Shown in pieces: positions 1-6,175 of a stretch of 14,768 nt of DNA. The translations under genes were made by a program, and so were the position numbers. The stretch is from UBA877 sp035506155. Its GTDB lineage: Bacteria > Chloroflexota > Anaerolineae > Anaerolineales > Villigracilaceae. Location of the stretch: the NCBI GenBank assembly GCA_035506155.1, contig DATJPX010000146.1, positions 1 to 14,768 on the forward strand. Reading direction: 5' to 3'. A model generated the notes under the pieces. It saw only the letters and a list, made by a program, of their open reading frames with translations. It ran no database searches and had not been told where the DNA came from. The first letter of the stretch is position 1, and every line of letters starts with the position of its first letter.

Positions 1-1
1 A

Positions 2-106
2 ATGGACCTGGGAGCGGATGGTTACGTCACCAAGCCGGTTGCAATGAACGAGCTCGATGAAGTCATGAAAAAGGCTTTTGTAAAGCACGGGAAATCATTT
101 GGATAA
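2..106 (+). CDS. Response regulator receiver domain, C-terminal end (partial)
   Basis: The window opens inside this gene; only the last 34 residues are present, ending at TAA 104-106. The visible GADGYVTKPV stretch is the typical beta5 region of a CheY-like receiver domain. Its K-P pair contains the invariant lysine that contacts the phosphoryl group. A last helix follows (ELDEVMKKAF), and the protein stops nine residues later, so no output domain follows the receiver domain. It is either a stand-alone CheY-type regulator or a protein with its receiver at the C-terminus. Which one, and its partner kinase, cannot be seen. Confidence 0.8.
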   Translation: MDLGADGYVTKPVAMNELDEVMKKAFVKHGKSFG

Positions 107-125
107 TTGTGGAGATCGACCAGGA

Positions 126-269
126 ATGGCTAAAAAAAGTCCGAAGAATCAACAACCGAAAAAGATGGATCGCGAAAAGCGAAAAGCCCGCACCTATCAG
201 ATCATCTTTTTTGCCCTGACCATGATCCTGCTCCTTTCGATGGTCTTGTCGCTCGTCTCGAACAAGTAA
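126..269 (+). CDS. Small single-pass membrane protein, 47 aa
   Basis: A 47-codon ORF with a very basic N-terminal half (many Lys/Arg in residues 3-22). One hydrophobic helix covers about residues 24-44 (IIFFALTMILLLSMVLSLV), and the protein ends in SNK. The charge pattern suggests the basic N-terminus stays in the cytoplasm with one membrane anchor. A purine-rich GGAG at 111-114 and AGGA at 122-125 precede the ATG. It starts 19 nt after the response regulator gene, so the two may be co-transcribed. I do not recognise a named family. The coding call rests on the RBS, the clean basic-plus-TM layout and the lack of any competing ORF. Confidence 0.6.
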   Translation: MAKKSPKNQQPKKMDREKRKARTYQIIFFALTMILLLSMVLSLVSNK

Positions 270-289
270 TTCCGCCATCCATCTCGATC

Positions 290-337
290 GGGGATGTTAT
301 CCCCTGCAGGGATGTTATCCCACTTCGGGGATGTTAT
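290..337. repeat. Three iterated GGGGATGTTATCCCC-type palindromes
   Basis: Copy 1 (290-304) is a perfect inverted repeat, GGGGAT-GTT-ATCCCC. Copy 2 (309-321) is GGGAT-GTT-ATCCC. Copy 3 (327-337) keeps GGGGATGTTAT but runs on as AAT, making a TATAAT hexamer. The centres are 18 and 19 bp apart, close to two helical turns. Iterated palindromes that run into a -10 box look like binding sites for a dimeric regulator, but could also be duplicated promoter sequence. No regulator can be named. Confidence 0.7.
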
Positions 338-340
338 AAT
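332..340 (+). promoter_or_regulatory. Extended -10 promoter for prfA
   Basis: TGTTATAAT is a perfect extended -10 element (TG-N-TATAAT) with the hexamer at 335-340. No good -35 hexamer sits 17 bp upstream, which is expected for extended -10 promoters. Transcription would start near 347, giving prfA a leader of about 74 nt. The element is the third member of the iterated GGGGATGTTAT repeat, so a protein bound there would cover the polymerase site. Confidence 0.6.
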
Positions 341-379
341 CAGCGGGCGCGGTGGACCGGACCGCAGGCAGATAAAACC

Positions 380-402
380 ACAACCCCCTCTCCGGGGGTT
401 GT
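380..402 (+). promoter_or_regulatory. Stable hairpin in the prfA leader
   Basis: ACAACCCCC (380-388) pairs perfectly over 9 bp with GGGGGTTGT (394-402) around a five-base loop. It lies 18 nt before the prfA ATG. The bases after it (TCTGAG) are only weakly U-rich, so it is at best a leaky attenuator. It could instead shape access to the AAGG ribosome binding site at 411-414. Confidence 0.5.
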
Positions 403-420
403 TCTGAGAAAAGGCTTCGT

Positions 421-1500
421 ATGCTCGAAAAACTTGCTGGAATCGAAAAACGTTACCTGGAGATCAACCAGCTCCTCCTCGAAGTTGGCGACGATTATCA
501 GCGCGCCGGGGAGCTGAACAAGGAGCGCATCGACCTGGAGCCGATCGTCGAGCGCGCCAGGGAATATCGTCGCGACATGTCCCGCCTCGACGAGGCCAAG
601 GCCGTGTTGGAAAACGAGTCCGATCCCGAGATGCACCAGCTGGCCGAGTCGGAGATGTCCGACCTGGAACCGCGCCTGGCTGCCCTCGAAAAAGAGCTCA
701 AGCTGATGCTTGCTCCCAAGGATCCGCGGGACGAGAAGAACGTTTTCGTCGAGATCCGGGCCGGCGCCGGTGGTGAGGAAGCTGCCATTTTCGCAGCCGA
801 CCTTTACCGTATGTACACGCGTTACGCCGAGCGCCAGGGCTGGAAGGTCGAAATGATGGACTCGAATGCCATTGGCATCGGCGGGTTCAAGGAAGTCGTC
901 TTCCAGGTCAAGGGCAAGGGCGCATACTCGAAACTGAAATACGAATCCGGCGTGCACCGTGTCCAGCGCGTTCCTGCCACCGAATCCTCCGGCCGCATCC
1001 ACACCTCCACCGCCACGGTGGCGGTCATGGCCGAAGTGGAGGATGTGGACATCGAGATCCCCGAATCGGACATGAAGATCGACGTTTTTCGCTCCTCCGG
1101 GGCGGGCGGCCAGAACGTCCAGAAGAACGCCACGGCGATCCGGATCACCCACCTGCCGACCGGGATGGTGGTTGCCGTCCAGGACGAGCGCTCCCAGTTG
1201 CAGAACAAGCTGCGGGCCATGTCGATCCTGCGGGCGCGGCTCTACGAGATCGAAGAGGAAAAACGCCGTTCCGCCCAGGAAGCCGATCGCCGCTCCCAGG
1301 TGGGAACCGGCGAACGGTCCGAGAAGATCCGCACCTATAATTACCCGCAAAACCGCGTTACCGATCATCGGATCAACCTGTCCATCTTCAACCTCCCGGC
1401 AGTCATGCAGGGCGGCATCGACGAATTCATCGAAGAACTCTCCACCCGGGACGAAGCGGAACGCCTATCTGCCAGCGGGGTGGACGACAATGACGAGTAA
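421..1500 (+). CDS. prfA: Peptide chain release factor 1
   Basis: RF1 recognises UAA and UAG stop codons on the ribosome and triggers release of the finished protein. The 359-aa product has full family length. The stop-codon-reading tripeptide P-A-T is at residues 185-187 within RVPATESSGRIHTS; RF2 would carry S-P-F. The catalytic GGQ is at 229-231, followed by NVQKNATAIRITH, which places the protein in the RF1 group. The start has AAGG at 411-414, 6 nt upstream. The last 11 nt overlap the start of prmC, whose enzyme methylates the GGQ glutamine, so substrate and modifier are translationally coupled. Transcription probably starts at the extended -10 at 332-340. Confidence 0.97.
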   Translation: MLEKLAGIEKRYLEINQLLLEVGDDYQRAGELNKERIDLEPIVERAREYRRDMSRLDEAKAVLENESDPEMHQLAESEMSDLEPRLAALEKELKLMLAPKDPRDEKNVFVEIRAGAGGEEAAIFAADLYRMYTRYAERQGWKVEMMDSNAIGIGGFKEVVFQVKGKGAYSKLKYESGVHRVQRVPATESSGRIHTSTATVAVMAEVEDVDIEIPESDMKIDVFRSSGAGGQNVQKNATAIRITHLPTGMVVAVQDERSQLQNKLRAMSILRARLYEIEEEKRRSAQEADRRSQVGTGERSEKIRTYNYPQNRVTDHRINLSIFNLPAVMQGGIDEFIEELSTRDEAERLSASGVDDNDE

Positions 1501-2344
1501 GATCCGAGAAGATACCGTCGGGGTAACCCTCGACGGTCTGTTTTCCCGCCTGGAAAAGGTCAGCGATACACCCGGGCTGGACGCCCAGGTGCTGCTGGCG
1601 CGCCTGCTGGATCGGCCGCGTTCCTGGGTCCTGGCCCACCCGGATGAGCCCCTGGCCGGCGACCAGCTTTCCGCCCTCGATGCGCTGGTCCGGCGCCTTG
1701 AAAAAGGCGAGCCGCTCCCCTACGTGCTGGGGCGCTGGGAGTTTTTCGGCCTCGAGTTCGAGGTCAGCCCGGATGTGCTCATTCCCCGCCCGGAGACGGA
1801 GTTGATGGTGGAGCGGGCCATCGCCTGGCTGCAGACCCACCCGGGCAAGCGCCGCGCCGTGGATGTCGGCACCGGCTCGGGTTGCGTCGGGATCGTCCTG
1901 GCGGCCAATGTCCCTGACCTGCAGGTGTTGTCCACGGACATCTCGGCGGAGGCGGTCGACATCGCCAGGCGAAACGCCCGCAAACACGCGGTCGAATCGC
2001 GCCTGGAATTGATGTGCTGCGACCTGGTGCCCCCCGAAAGACACTGCGACCTGCTCGTCGCCAACCTCCCCTACATCCCCACTCGAACGTTGCACGGACT
2101 GCCCATTTTCGGCCGCGAGCCGACCCTGGCCCTGGACGGCGGCGTGGACGGGTTGGACCTGATCCGCCGCCTGCTCCTTCAGGCACCCGACCAGCTGGAT
2201 CCAGGTGGTCTCCTGTTGATGGAGATCGAAGCTTCCGAGGGACCGGCCGTCCTTTCGCTGGCCTGCGACATCTTTACGAATGCCGAGATTCATCTTCACA
2301 AGGATCTGGCAGGACATGAGCGATTGCTCGAAGTACAGGTATGA
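1490..2344 (+). CDS. prmC: Release factor glutamine methyltransferase
   Basis: PrmC uses S-adenosylmethionine to N5-methylate the glutamine of the GGQ motif in release factors. The 284-aa protein has the usual N-terminal helical domain, then the SAM-binding loop VDVGTGSGCVG around residues 124-134, and the substrate-glutamine motif NLPY at 192-195. Most PrmC proteins carry NPPY there; NLPY still fits the wider [DNS]-[ILPV]-P-[FWY] consensus of amide and amine methyltransferases. The ATG at 1490 lies inside prfA and gives the normal PrmC length. tsaC starts 3 nt after the stop, so prfA-prmC-tsaC read as one operon. Confidence 0.95.
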   Translation: MTSKIREDTVGVTLDGLFSRLEKVSDTPGLDAQVLLARLLDRPRSWVLAHPDEPLAGDQLSALDALVRRLEKGEPLPYVLGRWEFFGLEFEVSPDVLIPRPETELMVERAIAWLQTHPGKRRAVDVGTGSGCVGIVLAANVPDLQVLSTDISAEAVDIARRNARKHAVESRLELMCCDLVPPERHCDLLVANLPYIPTRTLHGLPIFGREPTLALDGGVDGLDLIRRLLLQAPDQLDPGGLLLMEIEASEGPAVLSLACDIFTNAEIHLHKDLAGHERLLEVQV

Positions 2345-2347
2345 ATA

Positions 2348-2965
2348 ATGAAAAGCGAAATTTTAATGGTAGAAGAACCGCGCGCGTTCCCCAGGGCGCT
2401 TGAAATTCTCAAAGTGGGAGGCCTGGTGGCTCTCCCAACCGACACAGTCTACGGCCTCGGCGCCCTGGCTTTCGACGGCCTGGCCGTCGAAAGTATCTAC
2501 GCGGCCAAGGCGCGCCCCGTGGAAAAGGCCATCCCGGTGCTGGTGGGCGATCCGGCCGATCTGGCCAAGGTCACCCTGACGATCCCGGAGATGGCTTCCC
2601 GGCTGGCAGACCGGTTCTGGCCGGGTCCGCTCACGCTGGTGGTTCCCAGGCATCCCAGGCTGCCCGAGGCGGTTTCGGCCACATCCACCGTCGCCGTCCG
2701 CCTGCCCGACCATCCGGCGGCGCGAGCCCTGCTGCGCCTGGCCGGGCCGATGGCTGTCACTTCGGCCAACCTTTCTGGGCAGCCCAGCCCATCTACGGCA
2801 GAAGAAGTTTTCGCCCAACTCGGTGGGCGGATTGCCCTGATCCTGGATGGCGGGAAGACGCCTGGCGGCATCCCCTCCACCCTGGTGGACTGCACCGGAT
2901 CCGAACCGAAGCTACTCCGTGAAGGACCGATCTCGCTGGCCGAGATCCTTTCGGTTTTGGAATAA
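2348..2965 (+). CDS. tsaC: L-threonylcarbamoyladenylate synthase (TsaC/Sua5 family)
   Basis: This enzyme makes threonylcarbamoyl-AMP from threonine, bicarbonate and ATP, the first step of the tRNA modification t6A37. The 205-aa protein is one YrdC-type domain without the extra C-terminal Sua5 domain. Visible motifs are PTDTVYGLG (about residues 30-38), KARP (54-57) with the following basic residue, and SANLSG (139-144). The start lies 3 nt after prmC. The next pathway enzyme, TsaD, is encoded about 440 bp away on the opposite strand and converges on this gene. No terminator directly follows the stop; the first hairpin downstream belongs to the small-RNA array. Confidence 0.95.
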   Translation: MKSEILMVEEPRAFPRALEILKVGGLVALPTDTVYGLGALAFDGLAVESIYAAKARPVEKAIPVLVGDPADLAKVTLTIPEMASRLADRFWPGPLTLVVPRHPRLPEAVSATSTVAVRLPDHPAARALLRLAGPMAVTSANLSGQPSPSTAEEVFAQLGGRIALILDGGKTPGGIPSTLVDCTGSEPKLLREGPISLAEILSVLE

Positions 2966-3008
2966 AGTCTCTCATGGTTCTATTATTCCCCCGTCATCTC
3001 ATGTTCAT

Positions 3009-3023
3009 CTTGGTGCATATAAT
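3009..3023 (+). promoter_or_regulatory. Promoter of small-RNA unit A
   Basis: TATAAT at 3018-3023 sits at the end of CTTGGTGCATATAATA, a 16-base block repeated exactly at unit B. No clear TTGACA-like -35 is visible. The predicted start is near 3030, just before the CU-rich leader. Confidence 0.55.
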
Positions 3024-3029
3024 AACAAT

Positions 3030-3095
3030 TACATTCTCCTCCTCAACACAGACCCCGCAGGACCTGGGCCGGTCCTCAACGGGGTTTGTGATTTA
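3030..3095 (+). ncRNA. Predicted small RNA, unit A of a tandem family
   Basis: A predicted transcript of about 66 nt. It starts with a CU-rich single-stranded leader (ATTCTCCTCCTCAAC, 3033-3047). An 11-bp outer stem follows, CACAGACCCCG (3047-3057) with CGGGGTTTGTG (3080-3090), containing one G-U pair. The inner stem AGGACC/GGTCCT (3059-3064, 3071-3076) is closed by loop TGGGCC. The 3' arm is U-rich and runs into ATTT, so it probably also ends transcription. Two relatives follow at 3181 and 3314. No ORF of note is present, and the next gene downstream faces the other way, so this is not an mRNA leader. I do not recognise the RNA family. Confidence 0.6.
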
Positions 3096-3159
3096 ATCCG
3101 ACTTTCCTGGTCCGTTTATTCCTAATCTTCCTTTCATCTTTTTTTCATGTCCCACTCAC

Positions 3160-3174
3160 CTTGGTGCATATAAT
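3160..3174 (+). promoter_or_regulatory. Promoter of small-RNA unit B
   Basis: TATAAT at 3169-3174 ends a copy of the CTTGGTGCATATAATA block of unit A, at the same distance (9 nt) from the conserved ATTCTCC leader. The -10 boxes of A and B are 151 bp apart. The bases further upstream also share short T- and C-rich pieces, which suggests the whole promoter-plus-RNA unit was duplicated. Confidence 0.55.
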
Positions 3175-3180
3175 AGAAAT

Positions 3181-3242
3181 TGCATTCTCCTCAACGCAAA
3201 CCCTGCAGGACCTGGGCCGGTCCTTCGCAGGGTTTGCATTTA
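3181..3242 (+). ncRNA. Predicted small RNA, unit B of a tandem family
   Basis: About 62 nt. The leader is ATTCTCCTCAAC, three bases shorter than in unit A. The outer stem GCAAACCCTGC (3196-3206) pairs perfectly over 11 bp with GCAGGGTTTGC (3227-3237). The inner stem AGGACC/GGTCCT (3207-3212, 3219-3224) with loop TGGGCC is identical to unit A. Unit A has CCCCG/CGGGG in the outer stem where B has CCCTG/CAGGG. Both sides changed together, so pairing is kept, which argues for selection on RNA structure. Confidence 0.62.
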
Positions 3243-3301
3243 ACGACCGTTTTTCTCATCCGGTTATCAGTATCCATTCATAAGGTTTTAATCGAAATAG
3301 A

Positions 3302-3307
3302 TATAAT
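3302..3307 (+). promoter_or_regulatory. Promoter of small-RNA unit C
   Basis: A perfect TATAAT, but without the TTGGTGCA block of units A and B and placed 13 nt from the ATTCTCC leader instead of 9. A weaker TTTAAT at 3312-3317 lies closer. The surrounding 50 bp are AT-rich. Unit C may therefore be under separate control. Confidence 0.45.
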
Positions 3308-3313
3308 CTAATT

Positions 3314-3383
3314 TAATAGTATTCTCCTTCTCAACAAACCCCGCTGGGACCTGGGCCGGTCCGCAACGGGGTTTGTTGTTTTA
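3314..3383 (+). ncRNA. Predicted small RNA, unit C of a tandem family
   Basis: About 70 nt. The leader contains ATTCTCCTTCTCAAC (3321-3335). The outer stem CAACAAACCCCG (3332-3343) pairs perfectly over 12 bp with CGGGGTTTGTTG (3367-3378), followed by TTTT, the best intrinsic terminator of the three. The inner stem is GGACC/GGTCC (3347-3351, 3358-3362) around TGGGCC; the flanking bases differ from A and B. The outer end (CAACA/TGTTG) also differs from A and B on both sides while staying paired. The RNA ends 20 nt before the 3' end of tsaD, which is on the other strand. Confidence 0.62.
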
Positions 3384-3403
3384 AACATCCAAAATAGCCG
3401 GGT

Positions 3404-4432
3404 TTAGGAAAGCGGCCAGGTTGGCAGGATATCGATCTCCAGGCCGTCCGAATGGCCGAGGGCATAGCGGAAATAGCCGGCCGAGGCGATCATGGCGGCA
3501 TTGTCTGTGCAGAGCGAGAGGCGTGGGATGTTGACCGGGAATTCCTTTTGTCCCTGGAAGGCCTCGCGCAGCGGGCGGTTGGCGGAGACGCCTCCGCCAA
3601 CGATGATCTCCCTGGCACCGAACTCGCGCGCCGCCATCATTGTCTTATTGAAAAGCACGTCCACGACGGCGGCCTGGAAGCTGGCGGCCATGTCTGCCAC
3701 CGGGATCGGGCGGCCGGCCTCTTCCAGCTTTTTTACTTCCCTCAGAACGGAAGTCTTCAACCCGCTGAAGGAAAAATTCCACGTTCCTTCCAGCCAGGCC
3801 CGCGGGAATTTGAATGCCGACGGATCTCCGCCCTCGGCTGCCTTCTGGACCGACGGTCCGCCCGGATAGGGCAGGCCAAGCAGGCGGGCGACCTTGTCGA
3901 AGGCCTCCCCGGCGGCGTCGTCGAGCGTGGCGCCCAGGCGTTGGTAGTCCAGATGGGAGGTCATCAGGTCGAGCTCGGTATGCCCGCCGGAGACGAGCAG
4001 CGCCATCAACGGGAACTGCGGCTCTGGAGAGAATGTTTCCCCAGCCGTGTAGACCCAGGCCGAGTAGATGTGTCCTTCCAGGTGGTTCACGCCGATGAGC
4101 GGGAGGCCCGATCCGATGGCCAATCCTTTCGCTGCGTTCAAACCGACGAGCAGCGAGCCGGCCAGGCCGGGCCCGCGCGTCGCAGCGATCGCGTCCATGT
4201 CCTGGATGGTCATGTGGGCTTTGGCAAGCGTCTCTTCGATGACCGGGACGATGGACAGCACGTGCTGGCGGGAAGCCACTTCGGGAAAGACACCCCCGTA
4301 ACGGGCGTGAATGTCCATCTGGGAGGCTACCGTGGAAGCCAGCAGGGCACGGCCATTTTCGATCACGGCTGCAGCGGTTTCGTCGCAGGAGGTTTCGATG
4401 GCCAGGATACGGGCAGGAGGCAGACTGTTCAT
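3404..4432 (-). CDS. tsaD: tRNA N6-adenosine threonylcarbamoyltransferase
   Basis: TsaD moves the threonylcarbamoyl group from TC-AMP to A37 of ANN-decoding tRNAs, working with TsaB and TsaE. The 342-aa protein has the ASKHA/Kae1 fold signatures: metal ligands in NHLEGH (H117, H121), SGGHTEL (148-154), and the late GGGVSANRPLR. I chose the ATG at 4432 (MNSLPPARILAIETSCDET). The frame extends 16 codons upstream to a TTG, but that run crosses a likely -10 box and the end of the neighbouring gene. The -10 (TACAAT, 4449-4444) leaves almost no 5' leader. TsaC, which supplies the substrate, converges from the other side of the small-RNA array. Confidence 0.96.
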   Translation of the reverse strand: MNSLPPARILAIETSCDETAAAVIENGRALLASTVASQMDIHARYGGVFPEVASRQHVLSIVPVIEETLAKAHMTIQDMDAIAATRGPGLAGSLLVGLNAAKGLAIGSGLPLIGVNHLEGHIYSAWVYTAGETFSPEPQFPLMALLVSGGHTELDLMTSHLDYQRLGATLDDAAGEAFDKVARLLGLPYPGGPSVQKAAEGGDPSAFKFPRAWLEGTWNFSFSGLKTSVLREVKKLEEAGRPIPVADMAASFQAAVVDVLFNKTMMAAREFGAREIIVGGGVSANRPLREAFQGQKEFPVNIPRLSLCTDNAAMIASAGYFRYALGHSDGLEIDILPTWPLS

Positions 4433-4443
4433 AGGATGCCGAG

Positions 4444-4449
4444 ATTGTA
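4444..4449 (-). promoter_or_regulatory. Possible -10 box for tsaD
   Basis: On the minus strand TACAAT lies about 12 nt before the tsaD ATG, so transcription would start within about 5 nt of the start codon and give a nearly leaderless mRNA. No convincing -35 was found. The upstream lipoprotein gene has no visible terminator, so read-through from it is an alternative. Confidence 0.35.
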
Positions 4450-4469
4450 CCGCGTTCGGCTGAGGAAAT

Positions 4470-6113
4470 CTAAGGGGCAACCTGGGGTTTGATCACGATC
4501 CAGGTACGGCCTCCATCGGTGGTCCGGACCAGGGAGGTCGCCTCCCCGCTGGCAACGATCGCCCAGCCGTTCTGCCCGTCGGTGAAGTCCAGTTGGGCCT
4601 GTGGCCAGGCGACCCGGGCGATGGTCGTCCAGGTTCGGCCGCCATCGGAGGATTGCTGCAACTGCTTGGGCTGCCCGGAACCCGGGTCGGAGATTCGCCA
4701 GCCCAGCAATGCGGAGAGGAAATCCACCGCACCCGTCTCAGGCCAGGATTGCCAGGTCTTGCCGCCATCCGGGCTGTGGAAATGGTAATAGAAAGTCGGC
4801 CAGGGGGACGTCTGATAGCCGAACACTTCGCAGGTGACGGTGGTATCCAGGCTGGAGGGAGGCAGAAAATGGAGCCGGAGGGTTCCGCACCAGGGTGTCC
4901 CTTGGGAAAATACCTCGGGCAGGCCTGCGGGTGCAGGCAGGGACAGATATTTCCAATTGTTGCCTCCGTCGTCGGTCCGGTAGATCCCCCAGTCGGCGGA
5001 CGGCAGTGTGGCGCCTTCCACTTGGTCGATTGCCAGCCATCCTGCCTGTTCATCCTGGAAGGCCAGGCCGGTGACGAAATAAGCCCAGGGAGCATTCGTG
5101 TTGTCGATGACGAACTTCCAGGTTTGGCCGCCGTCGGTCGTTCGGAAGATCCGGTAACGGTCCTGGAACATGTGATGCTCATCGGCAATGAGCATCCAAC
5201 CAGTCCGATCGTCCAGGAACTGCAGGGAGATTGGTCTGACATATTCGGGAGGCACGTCGTAGTTATAGCCGCAGTCGCCGCTCAGGCACACGGTCGAGCT
5301 GGGCTGCCAGCTCACGCCCCCGTCGTCCGTATACCAGACGGTCATGCTGAGGGGCGAGGTGGGCGGGTTGGCCGAGAAAAAGCCGGGCTGGTTGGGAGTG
5401 GCCCAGGCTCTCAGGGCGTCCAGGGCGAAGAATCCGCCCGGGCCGTATTCCTCTGGCGAGGGTGTGACATCTTTCCAGGTCTTCCCGCCGTCGCGAGTGT
5501 GGACGATCTTGCCATGGGAGTCGATCCCCCAGCCCTGGCTGATACCACGCATGTCGATCATGGTGAGAATAACCCTGACACCCGGGACGAGCGTGGTAAG
5601 CGGCGTTGGGGTCGAACTTGGATTGGCTTCCGCAAAGGCAGTAAGAGAGGCCTTCGGCCCGAACAGGGGACTCGGCGTCTGTGTAAAGACGAGAGTGGGT
5701 GTATCCGTGACGAAATTCAGGGCGGTTGGGCTGGGCATGGTCGGCAGAGGGCGAAGGTAAATCGTGATGACAGCCGGATCGCTCCACTTTCCATTGATCC
5801 TGGCGCGGACCTCGACTCGTACATCTCCGCTGACGAAGCGGGAGTGGCCCGTGGAGCCGGGTGCGATCCCGTAATCGCTGGGGGAAAGTGTTCCTTCGTC
5901 CCGCAGGTTTTCCCATACCAGCACGCCGTTTTGATAGAAATCCCAGCGGTATCCGTCCGCGCCTTCGACGGGTGTGACCCGGAAGAGATAAATCAACTCG
6001 AGGTCGAGCGTCTGCCTGTCCACCGGGTAGACGAACGTGGGGTGGGGGCGCGGCGCGGCGGTACAGGCGGCCAGCCCGAAAACAAGCAATAGTTGGATCA
6101 GCTTCGTTTTCAT
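4470..6113 (-). CDS. Asp-box (BNR/Ycf48-like) beta-propeller lipoprotein
   Basis: A 547-aa secreted protein. MKTKLIQLLLVFGLAAC is a lipoprotein signal with C17 as the lipidated cysteine, so it should be anchored on the outer face of the membrane. About residues 25-130 look like an Ig/Fn3-type domain (FVYPVDRQTL through WSDPAVITIYL). A Ser/Thr/Pro-rich linker follows. The rest carries seven Asp-box motifs (variants of DGG-x-[TSN]-W: RDGGKTW, DDGGVSW, TDGGQTW, DDGGNNW, PDGGKTW, SDGGRTW, TDGGRTW), as in Ycf48-like and sialidase-type propellers. The catalytic residues of a sialidase are not evident, so a binding or scaffold role is likelier. The start has GGGAG 4 nt upstream (6118-6122). tsaD begins 37 nt after its stop. 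Confidence 0.85.
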   Translation of the reverse strand: MKTKLIQLLLVFGLAACTAAPRPHPTFVYPVDRQTLDLELIYLFRVTPVEGADGYRWDFYQNGVLVWENLRDEGTLSPSDYGIAPGSTGHSRFVSGDVRVEVRARINGKWSDPAVITIYLRPLPTMPSPTALNFVTDTPTLVFTQTPSPLFGPKASLTAFAEANPSSTPTPLTTLVPGVRVILTMIDMRGISQGWGIDSHGKIVHTRDGGKTWKDVTPSPEEYGPGGFFALDALRAWATPNQPGFFSANPPTSPLSMTVWYTDDGGVSWQPSSTVCLSGDCGYNYDVPPEYVRPISLQFLDDRTGWMLIADEHHMFQDRYRIFRTTDGGQTWKFVIDNTNAPWAYFVTGLAFQDEQAGWLAIDQVEGATLPSADWGIYRTDDGGNNWKYLSLPAPAGLPEVFSQGTPWCGTLRLHFLPPSSLDTTVTCEVFGYQTSPWPTFYYHFHSPDGGKTWQSWPETGAVDFLSALLGWRISDPGSGQPKQLQQSSDGGRTWTTIARVAWPQAQLDFTDGQNGWAIVASGEATSLVRTTDGGRTWIVIKPQVAP

Positions 6114-6175
6114 ATTTCTCCCTTTCCCAACCCATCGATTATCACGGAGCAGGCGTGACGTGCGCCCCACTGATC

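Noticed and set aside
340..1368. Long minus-strand ORF over prfA (342 aa)
   Set aside because: It mirrors prfA, a certain gene, and has no recognisable motif; the GC-rich third positions of prfA keep the opposite frame open.
2847..3125. Plus-strand ORF running from tsaC into small-RNA unit A (92 aa)
   Set aside because: It starts inside tsaC in another frame and ends in low-complexity sequence; the 3' part is better explained by the RNA hairpin.
3009..3383. CRISPR array or transposon ends as the cause of the three repeats
   Set aside because: Only three units, spacing 133-151 bp, each with its own -10 box and hairpin; no uniform spacers, no cas or transposase gene nearby.
4593..6092. Long plus-strand ORF opposite the lipoprotein (499 aa)
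   Set aside because: The opposite strand has a signal peptide, lipobox and seven Asp-box motifs; this one shows only a shadow pattern.
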